This document shows positions 1 through 6,151 of a stretch of DNA of 7,288 nt, piece after piece. The stretch comes from Bacteroidota bacterium (GTDB taxonomy: Bacteria; Bacteroidota; Ignavibacteria; UBA10030; UBA8401): positions 1 through 7,288 of the forward strand of contig JAVBYH010000210.1 in the NCBI GenBank assembly GCA_030824175.1, written 5' to 3'. The notes under the pieces were generated by a model. That model worked only from the letters and a program-made list of their open reading frames with translations, ran no database searches and was not told the origin of the DNA. A program made the position numbers and the translations under genes. Numbering within the stretch: the stretch's first letter is position 1; the number at the start of each line of letters is the position of its first letter.

Positions 1-363
1 CGAGAACACGATGGGTTCCGTCGGCACCTCGAAGTTGCCTTCCTTCGCATGGAGCCGGTAGTTCAACCCGAGCGCAAGGATTTTCGGCGGACAGGCGATG
101 GGCGCCGTCATCACCGTTCCGGGAGGCAAGACGAGCTGCTTGAGTAGCTTGTGGGCCGTCACGAACTTCGCGACGGCCGCGAACTCTTTCCCGTCGAACC
201 GCTGCGCCGTGATAAGCTGCGTGATCGTGCAGAAACGGATCGCGGGTTTTTTCGTGATGAGCCATTCGTAGGCGATGAGCGCATCGGTGTAGTTGATCCA
301 TTTGCCGGCGCATTCCACGCCGACCACGGAGATGCCGTTAAAGCTGAATTGTGCGACCTTCAT
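1..363 (-). CDS. FAH-family hydrolase/lyase, N-terminal part (cut by left edge)
   Basis: An open frame of 121 codons runs from ATG at 363 off the left edge. The visible part has a poorly conserved N-terminal region (about residues 1-80), followed by the family entry motif: a Pro-Pro-Gly segment near 80-82, then PPKILALGLNYRLHAKEG at about 92-109. The Asn-Tyr-x-x-His-Ala-x-Glu pattern (His105, Glu108) is the hallmark of the fumarylacetoacetate hydrolase fold, where this His/Glu pair lines the active site. The acidic Mg2+/Ca2+ ligands of the family lie downstream, outside the window, so activity cannot be judged. Members include acylpyruvases, 2-keto-3-deoxy sugar acid dehydratases/hydrolases, ureidoglycolate lyase-like enzymes and meta-cleavage pathway isomerases/decarboxylases; the exact reaction is open. 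The start is supported by AAGGA about 9 nt upstream. It is the last visible gene of the operon, separated from the nitrilase-family gene by 65 nt that hold two palindromes. Family call is firm, substrate unknown. Confidence 0.85.
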   Translation of the reverse strand, partial: MKVAQFSFNGISVVGVECAGKWINYTDALIAYEWLITKKPAIRFCTITQLITAQRFDGKEFAAVAKFVTAHKLLKQLVLPPGTVMTAPIACPPKILALGLNYRLHAKEGNFEVPTEPIVFS

Positions 364-372
364 GTGTGTTCT

Positions 373-377
373 TCCTT
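373..377 (-). promoter_or_regulatory. Ribosome binding site of the FAH-family gene
   Basis: On the minus strand AAGGA, inside a longer A/G run, lies 9 nt before the ATG at 363. It fits a Shine-Dalgarno site and supports this start. It sits a few bases 3' of the palindrome at 387-406, so folding of that hairpin in mRNA would leave the site free. Confidence 0.6.
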
Positions 378-386
378 TTTTGTGTA

Positions 387-406
387 GGGCGAGATTCATC
401 TCGCCC
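387..406. repeat. Perfect 9-bp inverted repeat (intergenic hairpin)
   Basis: The arms GGGCGAGAT and ATCTCGCCC are perfect reverse complements separated by two bases. In RNA this would more likely form a 7-bp GC-rich stem with a 6-nt loop. On the minus strand it is followed by TACACAAAAAAGG rather than a U-run, so it does not look like an intrinsic terminator for the operon; on the plus strand there is no T-run after it either. It could be an mRNA-stabilising or processing hairpin, or one copy of a dispersed REP-type palindrome. The structure is directly visible; the role is inferred. Confidence 0.7.
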
Positions 407-410
407 ACGC

Positions 411-423
411 GCCCCGCAGGGGC
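411..423. repeat. Second GC-rich palindrome, 5-bp stem with 3-nt loop
   Basis: GCCCC and GGGGC flank a GCA triplet. It lies four bases from the 387-406 palindrome, and both fall wholly within the 65-nt gap between the nitrilase-family and FAH-family genes. Two adjacent palindromes in a short gap resemble a REP-like unit. No T-run follows on either strand. Confidence 0.55.
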
Positions 424-428
424 ACCGG

Positions 429-1331
429 TTATGAATGTGTCACTAGTTTCTGCAGCGCCTCATCCCGCTCTTCAGTCGAAGTGAGCGCCTGATACAGTTC
501 GGGGCGGCGCGAGGCGCAGACGGCGAGCGTTCGGTCGTACTTTTTCTCGAAGAAGAAATGCGTGATCCGCTTCTTGTCCAGGTCGATATCCACCGTCGCC
601 GCGCCGATCCTTCGGCCGAGATCCGCCTCGATCGTGCCGTCTCGTCCGATCACGCCGCTCCTGCCGATCATTTTGCCCGGCGCCCACTCCCCTTCCTCGA
701 AGCCGTAACAGGCGGACGCGAGGCAGAGGCCGGTGTCGATCGCCCGGGCCCTGTACCGGATCTCCCAGTCTATCTCCCCCCATCCCCCCTGCACGTGCGG
801 GAAGAGAAGCAGCTCCGCGCCTTTCACCATGAGCGTCTGCGCCACCTCGGGATACTCGATGTCCATACACGTCATGATGCCGACGCGCGCGCAGTCGAAC
901 GTGAACACCGGCAGACTCTCGCCGCGCTTCATGCCGAGTTTCTGCTCGAAGATCGTCGGATGCGACTTTCTGTACCACCCGATGACCTTCCCTTTCCGAT
1001 CGATGAGCACACAATAGTTGCCCGTGACACCGTCGATCTTCGCGAGCATCGGCAGCACCACGTTCATCGAATATTTTTTCGCATACACAGACGCGATGAC
1101 GACGACAGGCGCGTCGAGCGTCTCGGGCGTGTAATCCCGTTTCCGCAGCGACGTGCCCCTGTGCCAGAGATTCGCATACTCGCCGAAAAGCACAATGTCC
1201 GACGACGCCGTTCCCGCCGCCTCGAGCCGTTCCTGTATCGCCTCGAGATTGTTCTTTTTCTTTGCCGGGACTCCGGCCCCGGGGACTTCCGCAGCCATCT
1301 GGACCGTCGTTACACGGATCATTCGTGCCAT
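429..1331 (-). CDS. Carbon-nitrogen hydrolase (nitrilase superfamily)
   Basis: A 300-residue protein, the usual length for a single-domain nitrilase-superfamily enzyme. These cytoplasmic enzymes hydrolyse or condense non-peptide C-N bonds (amides, N-carbamoyl groups, nitriles) through a thioester on a cysteine. The full catalytic set is visible: Glu51 in VLFGEYANL, Lys122 in WYRKSHP, a second Glu at 129, and the nucleophile Cys155 in GIMTCMDIEYPEVA. The His after the lysine and the later ELLLFPHVQGGWGEIDWE and RARAIDTG segments are typical of the fold. The sequence resembles amidase or N-carbamoyl hydrolase branches more than true nitrilases, but substrate cannot be assigned. The ATG at 1331 is preferred because GGAG lies 7 nt upstream; a second ATG three codons in (1322) is less well placed. 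It begins 4 nt after the symporter stop codon, so translation is probably coupled. Co-transcription with a symporter and amidohydrolase suggests action on an imported nitrogenous compound or its breakdown product. Confidence 0.92.
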   Translation of the reverse strand: MARMIRVTTVQMAAEVPGAGVPAKKKNNLEAIQERLEAAGTASSDIVLFGEYANLWHRGTSLRKRDYTPETLDAPVVVIASVYAKKYSMNVVLPMLAKIDGVTGNYCVLIDRKGKVIGWYRKSHPTIFEQKLGMKRGESLPVFTFDCARVGIMTCMDIEYPEVAQTLMVKGAELLLFPHVQGGWGEIDWEIRYRARAIDTGLCLASACYGFEEGEWAPGKMIGRSGVIGRDGTIEADLGRRIGAATVDIDLDKKRITHFFFEKKYDRTLAVCASRRPELYQALTSTEERDEALQKLVTHS

Positions 1332-1335
1332 TCCA

Positions 1336-3111
1336 TCACTCCGTAATTGGTGGGCGGGAGGGTACGTGACTGTATTTTAGCAGCGCGACGCCGAGCGCGA
1401 GCAGCACGGCCCCCGACACGCCGTTCACCGTCGAAGGCGCGACATCCGTACCCGGCACCGCGATGCAGATCACGAGCACAGCGCCGAGCACGAGGCACAC
1501 CTGGCCGAGGAGCCGGTAGACGGCAAACGCCCCCGGATCGAATGTCACATTCGTTTCGATCACGGGTTCATGCAGATCGATCTCGAGCTGCTTCAGGTCC
1601 GCATGACGCGGGTCCTCGGGATCGAACCAGTACGCCGAGCCGAAGAAGACGACGGCAGAGACGATGGATTCGGAGAGCATGTTCCGGATGAACGCGTATT
1701 CCTTCCACACGCCGAGACTCATCAGCGTCACGGCCACGATGATCGCGGCGGAACACGAGGCCATGCCCGACCACCACGGCGTCTTGCGATAGATCATGCC
1801 GAGCGCAACAGGCATCGAGAACGCCGCGACGAGCGAATAATACTCGAGCGCAAAATTGAATGCACCTCCGAAGCGCGGTATGTACCACGCCACCATCACG
1901 CCCAGCACGCCGACGACGAGCATCGTGAGCCGGGCGACATTGAACTGCGTCTTCTCAGACGGCTCCGACCCCGCATAGCGCTTGTGCACCGGCACGTAGA
2001 TGTCGCGCGTCGTGGTCGCGGCAAGCCAGTTGAACGCGTCGTTGGCCTGCCCAAGCGTCGCCGAGAGGATCGCCGACACGACAAACCCGATCATGCCATG
2101 CGGCAGCAAGAGCAGCGCCAGGCTCACGAACGACGCCTCCGCCGGCACGGCGAAGGAGGGCCAGAGCGTCGTGATGTCGGGGAAGATAATGCGCGACGCC
2201 ATCACCGGGAGGATCCAGAGGAGCGGTCCGAGCAGGCTGAGCACCGCGCACAGCAGCGCCATTTTCTGCGCCCCTTTTTCGTCCGGCACGCTGTGATAGC
2301 GCTGCACCTGCGCCCACGCCACATTATATCCAAGCATGATGCTGATGAGGTACGAGAGGAGGAAGAGAGGATTTGCCACCTGCCCGCTCAAAGCAAAATA
2401 CCCCGTGGGTGCCTCGTTCCAGAGGCGCACGACACCGGCGAGGAATCCACTCCCCTGTCCAAGATACATGAACGACACGGGGAAAATAATGATCGTCATC
2501 ACAACGATGATCACGCTCTGCACGGCGTCGGACAGCACCGCCGCCCAGATCCCCCCGATCACCGTATAGATGATCATCACGGCGCCCACGATGAGGACGG
2601 ACAGCTGAAACCCGCTCATCTCGAAACCGTTGATCGTGAACATCTGTCCGCTGAATCCCAGCGCCGTCGAGACGAAGATGCAGAGAATATACAGCCCCTG
2701 GCCGATCCCGACAGTCTGCGGTATGATCGCCGTCACGGAATAGAAGTACGTCGTCGACGAAGAGAAGCGCCGTGTGAGAAACTGGAGCGGCGAATTGATC
2801 CTCGACCGCCGCCACCGCTTCGCGAAATAAAAATACCCGACAAGATAGGCCCAGAATGCCGATGTGAAAATGGGCACGGCACCGATCCCGTTTACGTACG
2901 TGAATCCGGCGGCAGCCACGAACATGAACGCCGAAAAACCCGACACCCAGTTCGAGAGGCCGGCGAGCACCCACGGAATCTTTCCGCCGCCCTTGAAATA
3001 ATCGTCTGTGTTCTTGTTCTTCCGTGCGGAAAAAATACCGACCCAGATGATGATGACGAAATACAGCGCGATGAGAATGTAATCGATAAAGTTGACCGTG
3101 TTGAATGTCAT
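1336..3111 (-). CDS. Sodium/solute symporter, SSS family
   Basis: A 591-residue membrane protein that would import a substrate across the inner membrane driven by Na+ (or H+). The N-terminal region is classic for the family: a first membrane helix (FIDYILIALYFVIIIWVGIF), then the charged RKNKNTDDYFKGGG segment, then helix 2. The SSS signature GGIWAAVLSDAVQSVI is at about residues 186-201. About 13-15 hydrophobic segments are visible, including the segment ILSATLGQANDAFNWLAA at about 348-365, the helix that in SSS transporters helps form the Na+ site. Here the usual Asp-Ser after it reads Asn-Asp. A charged loop of about 30 residues (about 496-527) precedes two extra C-terminal helices. The ATG at 3111 gives the normal family N-terminus, though no good ribosome site precedes it; a GTG at 3153 would add 14 hydrophilic residues. 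Substrate may be a sugar acid, carboxylate or amino compound; the family covers all of these. It lies between the amidohydrolase and nitrilase-family genes. Confidence 0.93.
   Translation of the reverse strand: MTFNTVNFIDYILIALYFVIIIWVGIFSARKNKNTDDYFKGGGKIPWVLAGLSNWVSGFSAFMFVAAAGFTYVNGIGAVPIFTSAFWAYLVGYFYFAKRWRRSRINSPLQFLTRRFSSSTTYFYSVTAIIPQTVGIGQGLYILCIFVSTALGFSGQMFTINGFEMSGFQLSVLIVGAVMIIYTVIGGIWAAVLSDAVQSVIIVVMTIIIFPVSFMYLGQGSGFLAGVVRLWNEAPTGYFALSGQVANPLFLLSYLISIMLGYNVAWAQVQRYHSVPDEKGAQKMALLCAVLSLLGPLLWILPVMASRIIFPDITTLWPSFAVPAEASFVSLALLLLPHGMIGFVVSAILSATLGQANDAFNWLAATTTRDIYVPVHKRYAGSEPSEKTQFNVARLTMLVVGVLGVMVAWYIPRFGGAFNFALEYYSLVAAFSMPVALGMIYRKTPWWSGMASCSAAIIVAVTLMSLGVWKEYAFIRNMLSESIVSAVVFFGSAYWFDPEDPRHADLKQLEIDLHEPVIETNVTFDPGAFAVYRLLGQVCLVLGAVLVICIAVPGTDVAPSTVNGVSGAVLLALGVALLKYSHVPSRPPITE
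1339..1342 (-). promoter_or_regulatory. Ribosome binding site of the nitrilase-family gene, inside the symporter end
   Basis: GGAG on the minus strand is formed by the last two sense codons of the symporter (ACG GAG, before TGA). It lies 7 nt before ATG 1331. The site is therefore cleared by ribosomes ending the symporter, which is the usual arrangement for translational coupling, and it decides the start of the downstream gene. Confidence 0.7.
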
Positions 3112-3186
3112 CTGCTGGTTGTCCGATGATAAGGATGGGTGGATACGTCTCACACTGTGCCGACCGGCGCCGCCCCGCGCCTCCTC
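3112..3186 (-). other. Leader between amidohydrolase and symporter genes
   Basis: These 75 nt follow the amidohydrolase stop directly. They begin with GAGGAGG, a strong ribosome-site look-alike, but it is too far (over 25 nt) from the GTG at 3153 and farther still from ATG 3111. GGCGC at 3181-3177 can pair with GCGCC at 3170-3166, which would hide part of GAGGAGG. I see no terminator or clear promoter. The GTG-started 14-codon extension of the symporter occupies 3153-3112. Confidence 0.4.
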
Positions 3187-4812
3187 TTACATTTTCTTGA
3201 CGCGCCGGATGATCTTCTGCATGTTCAATCCGAGGATCTTCTCCTTCTCCTCGGGCGTGCAGTGCGAGTACGTCACCCACCCGAACTGCGGGATCGGGTC
3301 GCGCATCGGCTGGTCGGTACCGAAAAGCACACGGTCTGCGCCCACCGCCTTCACCATGAACTCGATGATCTTGAACGTCACGCTCGTCAGCGTGATCTCG
3401 AGCGCGATGTTTTTGTGCTTGAGCGCCGCCTCGATGGCGATCCGCGCGTCGCGATACGAACCGCCGCAGTGCGCGATGATGAATATAATGTTCGGATACC
3501 GCCCTGCGAGGTCGTCGATCTCCGCGGCAAAATTCGGCGACGGGTGCATGAGCGCGAACGCATTCATCCGATTGCCGTACTCATACCAGGGATCCCACAG
3601 CTTGTCGTTGTATGCGAGCCCAGTCATCGGATTGTACGGTTTGATGCCCTTGAAGCCATACCCCTCGTACACCTTCTTCAGCTCGCGCGGCCAGTCCTTC
3701 ACGTACTGCGGCTGAAGCGTCGCATAGCCGCAGTAGAATTTCGGAAACTGCGTCACGGCGTCATGAACGATATCGTTGCCCTCATCGTAATCCGCCCAAA
3801 GGCCGAGCCACGAGCTGATGCAGACCTTCGTGATGCCCATCGTCCGGGCGCGTTCCTTCATCCCCTTCGCATCCGAAAACGGCTGATACATGAACCCGAC
3901 GCCCTTCGCGCCGTTGTGCGAGATGTGCGCATGCGCGTCGATCACAAGCACATCCTTCAGCGGCTTCCCCTCCTTCGAGAGCTCGAGAATCGGGTCGTGC
4001 GTGTTCCGCTTCCTGTATTCCTTCGGCAGCCCGGGCAGCTTCAACAGCCGCGCCAGATTCCCTCCCGCGATGAGGTCCTTGTCCTCGTCCGAGAGGACGG
4101 AGTAGTCGACGAGCGACTTGGCGGCGCCGGGCGACTTCGCAAGCGCACCCGTGCCGAAGAGGAGGCGTTCGGGACCGAACCGTTCCACGAAGTCCTCGAG
4201 GATCCGGTTCCCCTGATGGCTCGAGAATTCGAGATGAAGCCGGGGGTGCTTGGACATCAGGGTGATGAGGTAGCGTGTTGCATCCCACCGCGAACCCTGC
4301 AGAAGCACGGTGAGCCTCGGATGAAGCGAGAGCATCTTGTCCAGGTCCGCGAGGAGCACTTGATTGAACGGCTCCGTGACGTCGGGCGCGTACATGTTCC
4401 CGCCCTCGAGCAGCAGCGGAATCTCACCCTCCTCGAGTTCCTTCAGCAGCGGACCGCACGTGTATTCGTCGAAGAAATAATGCATGATGCGGGGCGCCAT
4501 TCGGGCGGCCCGGATGTTGTGCGTGCGCATCTCCGCGACGATCTCCGCGGGCTCGGGCATCTCGCCCGTCATCGAGGGCATCACGGACCAGACGCCGTAC
4601 AGCCGCGGACTCTTCGCAAGCTCCCGCAGCAGCATCTTGTTGCCGTATGAGGGATCGTATTCCTTGCCCACGGCATGCGAGATGAGCGCGCCGTGGATGC
4701 CGCACCATTCCATCTCCTCGAGGAGGGTTTCGGTCGCATACTCGTTCTCGACATCCTTCCGCCCGTAGCGGCCGACCATCGCGTAACTGTCAATATAAAT
4801 GCGATTGCTCAT
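3187..4812 (-). CDS. Tandem two-domain amidohydrolase (amidohydrolase-2 type), N-terminal half degenerate
   Basis: A 541-residue protein, about twice the length of a usual amidohydrolase-2 family enzyme (about 280-350), built of two related TIM barrels (about 1-265 and 286-541). The second keeps the metal-site pattern: IDAHAHIS with His294 and His296, Lys391 in GIKPYN, His423 in LMHPSP, His448 in IIAHCGGS and Asp500 in VLFGTDQP. Family relatives are metal-dependent hydrolases, lactonases or decarboxylases acting on ring or carboxylate compounds. The first half keeps the frame (IDSY at the start, LLFGTG near 217-222, then a GGNLARLLKL end matching GLNMQKIIRR) but has Tyr10, Met12, Gly173 and Gly222 where the ligands should be. 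It is probably a structural or regulatory partner domain. The ATG at 4812 is chosen because AAAGGA lies 5 nt upstream and the barrel's first strand begins at once; the frame stays open upstream to 4869. Product cytoplasmic (no signal peptide). Substrate not identifiable. Confidence 0.88.
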   Translation of the reverse strand: MSNRIYIDSYAMVGRYGRKDVENEYATETLLEEMEWCGIHGALISHAVGKEYDPSYGNKMLLRELAKSPRLYGVWSVMPSMTGEMPEPAEIVAEMRTHNIRAARMAPRIMHYFFDEYTCGPLLKELEEGEIPLLLEGGNMYAPDVTEPFNQVLLADLDKMLSLHPRLTVLLQGSRWDATRYLITLMSKHPRLHLEFSSHQGNRILEDFVERFGPERLLFGTGALAKSPGAAKSLVDYSVLSDEDKDLIAGGNLARLLKLPGLPKEYRKRNTHDPILELSKEGKPLKDVLVIDAHAHISHNGAKGVGFMYQPFSDAKGMKERARTMGITKVCISSWLGLWADYDEGNDIVHDAVTQFPKFYCGYATLQPQYVKDWPRELKKVYEGYGFKGIKPYNPMTGLAYNDKLWDPWYEYGNRMNAFALMHPSPNFAAEIDDLAGRYPNIIFIIAHCGGSYRDARIAIEAALKHKNIALEITLTSVTFKIIEFMVKAVGADRVLFGTDQPMRDPIPQFGWVTYSHCTPEEKEKILGLNMQKIIRRVKKM

Positions 4813-4890
4813 TGTCATCCTTTCGTTATCATGCTGAGTCTGCGATTGCCCGCCCTGATCATGCGACATCTGTTGCGGGCATGGTCTCCC
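4813..4890 (-). other. Leader between aminotransferase and amidohydrolase genes
   Basis: This 78-nt gap is the longest in the operon. A 7-bp stem can form between 4847-4853 and 4875-4881 (GCCCGC pairing with GCGGGC plus one A-T) around a 21-nt loop. No U-run follows it and no convincing promoter is visible. The amidohydrolase frame is open through part of it, but the good ribosome site is at the downstream end, which argues that it is untranslated. Confidence 0.35.
4818..4823 (-). promoter_or_regulatory. Ribosome binding site setting the amidohydrolase start
   Basis: AAAGGA on the minus strand lies 5 nt before ATG 4812. It overlaps a competing in-frame ATG at 4818, and no comparable site precedes the in-frame ATG at 4869, so 4812 is the better start. 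Confidence 0.6.
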
Positions 4891-6138
4891 CTACCAGTAG
4901 AACGGTATCGCGGTGGCGCGTTCTCTCGGCTCACACTCCAGCGCGCGCTTGAGCGCGGTACGCGCCTTTGCCGCGGCCTCGTGAATATCCGCGGCCTTAT
5001 GCGAGTATGAGATGAACCAGCGCGTGTTCGCGAAGATGCCCTCGCGGTACAATTCGCGCGCCCAGAGGTACGACAGCCGCTGGTTGAATTCCTCGTCGGG
5101 CGTCGTGAATTTCAGCCACGACCCGACGGGCAGCCCCATCGCCGTTCCCTCGATGCCTATCTCCTTCGCCATGTCGTTGAAGTGCCCCATGAGCAGCGTT
5201 CCCATCGCGCGCATATGCCCGTGCACGTCTTCGCGCTTCATGATCGTCAGCGTCGCGATCGCGGCGGCGATGGACAGCGTCTCGCCGGCGTATGTCGTCG
5301 TGAGTCTGAAACGGTCGAGCGTTTCCATATACTTCCGCTTCCCCACAAACGTCGAGAGCGGATACCCGTTGGCCAGCGCCTTCGCATAGCTCCCGAGGTC
5401 CGCATCCACGCCGAACAATTCCTGCGCGCCGCCCGGCGCCAGCCGGAAACCGGTGAGTACCTCGTCCATCACCAGGAGAATGCCGTGCTCGCGCGTGAGC
5501 GCGCGGAGATGGCGGATGAACGAACCGCTTGTGTCCTCGTTAAAGTCGTACGCCGTGGAAATAATGCAGGCGATACGATCGCCGTACGTGCGCACGAGCC
5601 TGTCCGCCTCTTCGCAGTTCCCCCACGGAATCACCTTCACGTAGTCCTTAATCACCTCCGGGACGCCGTTGTTCGGACTGTCATCCGTCGCAAACCAGTC
5701 GGGATATCCGTGGTAACCGCTCATGAGAATCATATCCCGCCCCGTGTGCGCGCGTGCAATGCGCACATTGCAGAGATTCGCGTCCTCTCCGGTCTTCATG
5801 AAGCGGCACATGTCCGCATTCGGCACCGTCGCCGTCACAAGCTCCGCGAGCTCGAGCTCGCGCGGACTCGCCATGCTGAAGAGCACACCCTTCTTCATCT
5901 GCTCACGCACCGCATCGTCCACCTCGTCGTAGCAATACCCGAGCGTGACGGGACCGAGGGAAAGCCGGAAGTCGATGTACTCCTTGCCTTCCATGTCCCA
6001 CAGCCGGCACCCTTTGCCGCGCTCGATGAACTTCGGCATCGTCTCGTTGAAGAACGGGATGGGCCGTTTCGCGTTCGTCTGCGTGCCCCACGGAATGAGC
6101 CGAAGGGCTTTTTCGAAATGTTCGTCTGAGAGCTTCAT
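4891..6138 (-). CDS. Class III PLP-dependent aminotransferase, glutamate-1-semialdehyde aminomutase-like
   Basis: A 415-residue cytoplasmic enzyme of PLP fold type I. Visible family marks: LIPWGTQTNAKRP near the start, GKGCRLWDMEGKEYIDF at about 42-57, the phosphate-binding KTGEDANLCNVRIARAHTGR at about 115-134, YHGYPDW at about 142-148, MDEVLTGFR with the PLP-nitrogen Asp at about 225, and LGSYAKALANGYPLS with the Schiff-base Lys at about 253, then TYAGETLSIAAA. These fit aminomutase/aminotransferase relatives. The region between YHG and MDEV lacks the usual Glu-Pro of this group (it reads ISTAYDFNEDTSG). No heme-pathway gene is nearby, so it is more likely a catabolic or amino-sugar transaminase than HemL. 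ATG 6138 gives the normal N-terminus; a TTG at 6159 would add 7 residues and overlap the lyase end. A weak AGAAG lies 9 nt upstream, next to the lyase stop (13 nt between stop and start). Confidence 0.9.
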   Translation of the reverse strand: MKLSDEHFEKALRLIPWGTQTNAKRPIPFFNETMPKFIERGKGCRLWDMEGKEYIDFRLSLGPVTLGYCYDEVDDAVREQMKKGVLFSMASPRELELAELVTATVPNADMCRFMKTGEDANLCNVRIARAHTGRDMILMSGYHGYPDWFATDDSPNNGVPEVIKDYVKVIPWGNCEEADRLVRTYGDRIACIISTAYDFNEDTSGSFIRHLRALTREHGILLVMDEVLTGFRLAPGGAQELFGVDADLGSYAKALANGYPLSTFVGKRKYMETLDRFRLTTTYAGETLSIAAAIATLTIMKREDVHGHMRAMGTLLMGHFNDMAKEIGIEGTAMGLPVGSWLKFTTPDEEFNQRLSYLWARELYREGIFANTRWFISYSHKAADIHEAAAKARTALKRALECEPRERATAIPFYW

Positions 6139-6151
6139 CGTCGGTGACTTC

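Noticed and set aside
387..423. Rho-independent terminator ending the operon
   Set aside because: The hairpins are strong but no T-run follows on either strand, and the FAH-family gene with its own ribosome site follows at once.
558..1346. Plus-strand frame of 262 codons opposite the nitrilase-family gene
   Set aside because: No family resemblance and biased composition; the minus-strand gene has a complete catalytic set.
1570..3129. Long open frame on the plus strand opposite the symporter (519 codons)
   Set aside because: Its translation is rich in Arg, His, Asp and Glu with no recognisable domain, and it is exactly antisense to a clear SSS transporter. It is a mirror effect of GC-rich codon use.
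3139..4650. Long open frame on the plus strand opposite the amidohydrolase (503 codons)
   Set aside because: Low-complexity Arg/His/Val/Leu-rich product without motifs, antisense to a well-supported gene; no ribosome site of note.
4847..4881. Possible riboswitch in the leader of the amidohydrolase
   Set aside because: Only one 7-bp stem with a 21-nt loop is visible and no known aptamer motif; such a stem is expected by chance in GC-rich DNA.
5845..5862. Perfect 18-bp palindrome (CGCGAGCTCGAGCTCGCG)
   Set aside because: It lies within the aminotransferase coding sequence and is explained by the Arg-Glu-Leu-Glu-Leu-Ala-Glu-Leu peptide with GC-ending codons. No sign of a regulatory role.
5182..6129. 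Plus-strand frame of 315 codons opposite the aminotransferase
   Set aside because: Same mirror effect; composition is Arg/His/Glu heavy and the opposite strand carries clear PLP-enzyme motifs.
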